From: HGM11367 sp964600435
Lineage (GTDB): Bacteria; Bacillota; Clostridia; Christensenellales; UBA1242
Reading direction: 5' to 3'
NCBI GenBank assembly: GCA_964600435.1
Contig: CAZRJB010000005.1
Coordinates: forward strand, 9,672-73,671
DNA: 64,000 nt
Below are positions 60,941 through 64,000 of this stretch, in pieces. The first letter of the stretch is position 1. Each line of letters opens with the position of its first letter. The notes below the pieces were generated by a model. That model was not told the origin of the DNA and searched no databases. It worked only from the letters and a program-made list of their open reading frames with translations. A program made the translations under genes and the position numbers.

Positions 60941-60945
60941 TTGTG

Positions 60946-62289
60946 ATGGTTAAAAAAACTCTTTTATTTAAAAAAATTTTTAAGTTAAAAAAAGGCGCTT
61001 TAAAACAAGGCCAGTTTTTTTCAGACCAACATTTGCTAAAAAACCAAATTTCTATAGATGATTTAGAAGAAGACATTTCGGATCAAGCAAAAACTCAAGA
61101 ACTAGAAGAAAAACTTGGCGAAGCAAATCAAGAAGTTGCAAAACAAGGTTCTAAAAAGAAAAAAATAATCAATTCTTTAATGTTTGTTTTTAATATTATT
61201 GTTGTTGTTGCAATTTTAACATATCAGTTGTCAACATCAGAAGTTGAATCATTTTCGGGCATAATAACAAGCGGTTTATTTAAACCAATATACATTCTTT
61301 TGTTAGCAATTGCTTTTGCATTAACAATTGTAATTGATTCATACAGAACATCATCGCTCTTACGTCAGTCAACAAGAACAAAACGCCAGTTTTCGCTTTG
61401 CTATAAAATGGTTGCACTTGGCAGATATTGGGACGGAATCACTCCGCTGTCGGCAGGTGGTGAACCATTTCAAATCTATTATTTAAGCAAACATAATGTT
61501 AAAGCAGATGCAACAATTTCTGTCACGCTAGCCAGATACATTTTGTTTCAGTTGGGCTGGTTGTTAATATCAATCTTTGCAACAATTTATAGTAGCAAAA
61601 TTTATGGGCAAACAAACTTGGTTTCTGTTGCTTCTTTTGTTGGGTTTGTTATTAATGCTTCAGTTTTGATAGGAACATGGGTGCTGTCCCGTAGCAAAAA
61701 ACTTGGTAAAATTTTGGTTGCAAAAGCATTAAAATTGCTCCATAAAATGCACATAGTTAAAAATTACGAAAAGCAATACGAAAAAGTTATGACAACAGTT
61801 ACAAGCTTTCAAAACACAATGGCTCAATACACAAAAAACATGTGGTGGTTTTTAGGTCTTCTTTTGTCGCAAGTTGTTCAATTTATAATTCAATACACAA
61901 TGCCATATTTAATATATTTGCTGTTGGGTGGAACACCTGATGCATCAATTTGGTTGATGATGTTAATGCTTACAGTTTTAATTGATTTGGCATCTAGCTT
62001 TATTCCACTTCCAGGTGGCACTGGCATGAGTGAAGTTTCATTCACAATTGTGTTTAGTTCCATATTTCCAAACGGAACCGCTTTTTGGGGTTTGATAATG
62101 TGGCGTTTTATGACCTATTATATTATTTTAATTCAAGGCCTTATTGTTAGCATATATGACTATGTTTGGGGTGACAAAAAGTTTGAATGGCAAAAGAAAA
62201 AATGGGAGTTGGAAACAGAGAGCAATCGTTTTAAGCAGAACCAAGTAAAAAAATATAGCAAACGTTCTAAAGGCAAAATAAAACTATAA
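60946..62289 (+). CDS. LPG-synthase-TM/UPF0104 family membrane protein
   Basis: This is a 447-residue protein. A charged cytoplasmic N-terminus of about 75 residues precedes about eight TM helices (starting near 78) and a very basic tail. The family signature is present: GRYWDGITPLSAGGEPFQIYYL (about 163) and FIPLPGGTGMSEVSFTIVF (about 352). These motifs belong to the flippase half of MprF and to stand-alone UPF0104 proteins. There is no lysyl-transferase domain, so it would move a lipid rather than aminoacylate it. The ATG at 60946 is favoured over a GTG one codon before. No ribosome binding site. Confidence 0.85.
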   Translation: MVKKTLLFKKIFKLKKGALKQGQFFSDQHLLKNQISIDDLEEDISDQAKTQELEEKLGEANQEVAKQGSKKKKIINSLMFVFNIIVVVAILTYQLSTSEVESFSGIITSGLFKPIYILLLAIAFALTIVIDSYRTSSLLRQSTRTKRQFSLCYKMVALGRYWDGITPLSAGGEPFQIYYLSKHNVKADATISVTLARYILFQLGWLLISIFATIYSSKIYGQTNLVSVASFVGFVINASVLIGTWVLSRSKKLGKILVAKALKLLHKMHIVKNYEKQYEKVMTTVTSFQNTMAQYTKNMWWFLGLLLSQVVQFIIQYTMPYLIYLLLGGTPDASIWLMMLMLTVLIDLASSFIPLPGGTGMSEVSFTIVFSSIFPNGTAFWGLIMWRFMTYYIILIQGLIVSIYDYVWGDKKFEWQKKKWELETESNRFKQNQVKKYSKRSKGKIKL

Positions 62290-62292
62290 ACT

Positions 62293-62328
62293 AAAAAATG
62301 TCAAAGTTAAAAACCTTTGACATTTTTT
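62293..62328 (+). terminator. Terminator of the LPG-synthase-like gene
   Basis: AAAAAATGTCAAAG pairs perfectly with CTTTGACATTTTTT around an 8-base loop. Confidence 0.85.
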
Positions 62329-62336
62329 GTGTCTAT

Positions 62337-62388
62337 AAAAAAACACCAAATGATTTTTAGTGTGAACCCCATTTAGTGTTTTTTTATT
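62337..62388 (-). terminator. Terminator of the DUF4097 gene
   Basis: AAAAAACAC and GTGTTTTTT form the base of the stem with weaker AAATG/CATTT pairing inside. It is placed just beyond the minus-strand stop. Confidence 0.55.
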
Positions 62389-62394
62389 GTGTTT

Positions 62395-63738
62395 TTAAGA
62401 ATTAAATCCGTCTTTAACATCAATGCTTCCATTTGTTGCATAAACATTAACAACTTTGCCACAAGATTCCGTTGCACCTGAAATCAACAATTGACCATTT
62501 GCTTCAAGTTGGGTTGTTTTCCAAGAAACATTAATTCCGTTATGTGAATGATAATTTACAACAAGCGCTTTTCCAGTTGGAATGTTAACAAAAACATTGT
62601 CTTGTTGCGATATTACATTTGCTGTAAAATCGTTAGAAAAACTATTTGCAAAGTTTGCGGTGACTGTTCCTTTAACTGAGTTTAAAGTTGTTTGAACGTC
62701 GCCTTTTTGAGTAACATTAATAGAACCACTTTCTGTTCGCGCTTCTGTTTTTGCACTTATTGAGCCAATGTTAACAAAACCCGATTTTGTTTCAATTAAT
62801 GCTTGTCCGCCAATCTGATTTATGTTTACATGCCCAGAAGCGGTTGTAACCGATACATCGCCCAAAACTTTGTTTGCGTCAATATTTGTGTTTTCCAAAC
62901 TATCAACAGAATGCAAAAACTTTCCTAATTCGTTTATAGAAGCATATCCAAGATTGCTTTTAATGGACAAGTTTCCATCAATTTTGCCACAGTTAAGTTC
63001 TAACCTGCCTGAATTAACAACTTCCAAATTGCCTTTTAGTTTTGAAATATTGATTTTGCCATATGTGTTTTTAATAAAAAGATTTTGAATTGAATTTGTG
63101 CCAATGTTAATTTTAGAGGTGTTTGTGGTTATGCTCACATTGTTTGTTATTTTTACTGTGTTTGGAATTGAAATATCACCGGTTTCCGATTTTGCAGAAA
63201 AGTTTTTTAATGAAATTTTGTCGTAAGGAGTAATGGATATTGCTCCAGAGTTGGTTTTTGTATTAAACGAACAATTGCTATAATTTGAATTTTTAGGGCA
63301 TACAAACACAACTTCAATTTTTGTTGAAAAACCTATCCATACATCTGGCTCTGAAATTGTAATGTTTAAAGCTGAACCGGATGATTCAATAGAAAAGTCA
63401 ATGTTAACTTTGTCTGATTTTGACAATGCAGACATTTTAGGGTTAAGAATAATGGATGCGTTATTTTCATCTTCGCTATAGTCAACCTTAAAACTTGCAT
63501 AATCGCCAACAAAATTTACTGTGTCAAATTCAAGGTCTTCAATTAACGTGTTTGAAGATGTAAGATGATAATATTTTTTAGAACTTGTATGTGAAACAAA
63601 ACGAATACCAAGACCTAAAACATCTTTTCCGGGATTAAAAACTAAGATTGAGCCTATCACACAAATAACCCCAATAACAATAACTAAAAACACCATCAAA
63701 TAGTCATTAAACCCTTTTTTAATTTTACTTTTTGCCAT
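62395..63738 (-). CDS. DUF4097-family membrane-anchored beta-helix protein
   Basis: This 447-residue protein has an N-terminal TM helix (about 13-33) and then a long run of short beta repeats of the type I.T.SG.I.I (NTKTNSGAISITP, KSETGDISIPN, KSNLGYASINELG, TTASGHVNINQIGG, ETKSGFVNIGS, ARTESGSINVTQKG, YATNGSIDVKDG). This is the DUF4097/DUF4098 putative-adhesin pattern, as in LiaG-like proteins, and should form an extended beta solenoid outside the cell. AAAGGAGT precedes the ATG at good spacing. Function unknown. Confidence 0.8.
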   Translation of the reverse strand: MAKSKIKKGFNDYLMVFLVIVIGVICVIGSILVFNPGKDVLGLGIRFVSHTSSKKYYHLTSSNTLIEDLEFDTVNFVGDYASFKVDYSEDENNASIILNPKMSALSKSDKVNIDFSIESSGSALNITISEPDVWIGFSTKIEVVFVCPKNSNYSNCSFNTKTNSGAISITPYDKISLKNFSAKSETGDISIPNTVKITNNVSITTNTSKINIGTNSIQNLFIKNTYGKINISKLKGNLEVVNSGRLELNCGKIDGNLSIKSNLGYASINELGKFLHSVDSLENTNIDANKVLGDVSVTTASGHVNINQIGGQALIETKSGFVNIGSISAKTEARTESGSINVTQKGDVQTTLNSVKGTVTANFANSFSNDFTANVISQQDNVFVNIPTGKALVVNYHSHNGINVSWKTTQLEANGQLLISGATESCGKVVNVYATNGSIDVKDGFNS

Positions 63739-64000
63739 AATTGTTACTCCTTTTTTTATACAAACATGCTATACATAACTTAATGTGATGCATAATAAAA
63801 ATTGCTCATGTTTTTTAAATTAACTCAAAGTTTTGCAATAATCATATAACTTTACATAATATATATTAGCATAATTATATAATAAAATCAATATCAAATA
63901 CAAAAAAATAACAAATAAAAAATGAAGAAACGCTAAAAACAAAACAAATGTTGCCACACCTTGCCCGAGTGTTTGCGAAAAGGTATAAAAAAGTAAAAAA
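63739..64000. other. Right-edge AT-rich upstream region
   Basis: Upstream of the DUF4097 gene. No gene, repeat or convincing promoter is seen before the window ends; a GC-richer patch (TTGCCCGAGTGTTTGCG, near 63960) may belong to a feature beyond the edge. Confidence 0.4.

Overview
The window is very AT-rich DNA from a Gram-positive, endospore-forming bacterium, most likely an uncultured member of the class Clostridia. The case rests on content: Spo0A, SpoIIE, a SipL-like SPOCS/LysM protein and a CwlD-type cortex amidase; a long Bacillus-type SRP RNA; AddA rather than RecBCD; WhiA next to murB and dnaE; and many exported proteins with lipoboxes but no outer-membrane genes. The genus cannot be named from sequence reading alone.

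Layout. 1-1.5 kb: C-terminal part of AddA, cut by the window edge. 1.6-9.3 kb: large membrane proteins of unknown role (one with a nine-copy AT-hook-like tail, one with an acidic head), a VirB6/TrbL-like polytopic protein and a VirB2-like pilin, with no relaxase or secretion ATPase in view. 9.6-12.7 kb: YajC, a Na+/Ca2+ exchanger, a lipoprotein and a small unknown. 12.8-13.7 kb: spo0A with Spo0A-box-like sites upstream. 13.7-14.6 kb: a gene-free patchwork of short hairpins and repeats. 14.6-17.4 kb: a small membrane protein and a BspA-like surface lipoprotein behind a promoter with a G8 tract in its spacer. 17.5-24 kb: the murB-PHP-whiA-dnaE cluster, without rapZ and yvcK. 24-26 kb: a PH-domain protein, a SHOCT-like membrane protein and MscL. 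26-30 kb: SpoIIE and the SipL-like protein. 30.4-40.2 kb: one giant lipoprotein of 3248 residues. 40-47 kb: an ABC-F ATPase, a DUF1540 peptide, a DUF2188 membrane protein, two secreted paralogues, a propeller-like lipoprotein and CwlD. 47-51.7 kb: a lipoprotein plus ABC transporter operon, again with a poly-G promoter. 51.8-54.1 kb: SRP RNA and a short AlaRS. 54.2-59 kb: a degenerate GlmU-like protein, Pth and Mfd. 59-64 kb: a PrsA-like foldase, an LPG-synthase/flippase-like membrane protein and a DUF4097 adhesin-like protein.

How the genes fit together. The sporulation genes cover entry (Spo0A), compartment-specific sigma activation (SpoIIE), coat anchoring (SipL-like) and cortex modification (CwlD). 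The murB, GlmU-like, PrsA and CwlD genes serve the cell envelope. The large share of coding space given to lipoproteins and repeat-rich exported proteins, two of them behind promoters with homopolymeric G tracts, suggests investment in a variable cell surface. Housekeeping oddities are an AlaRS that stops at the end of its editing domain, a GlmU-like protein lacking its nucleotide-binding loop, and several genes whose -10 box lies 5-6 bases before the ATG, which implies leaderless transcripts.
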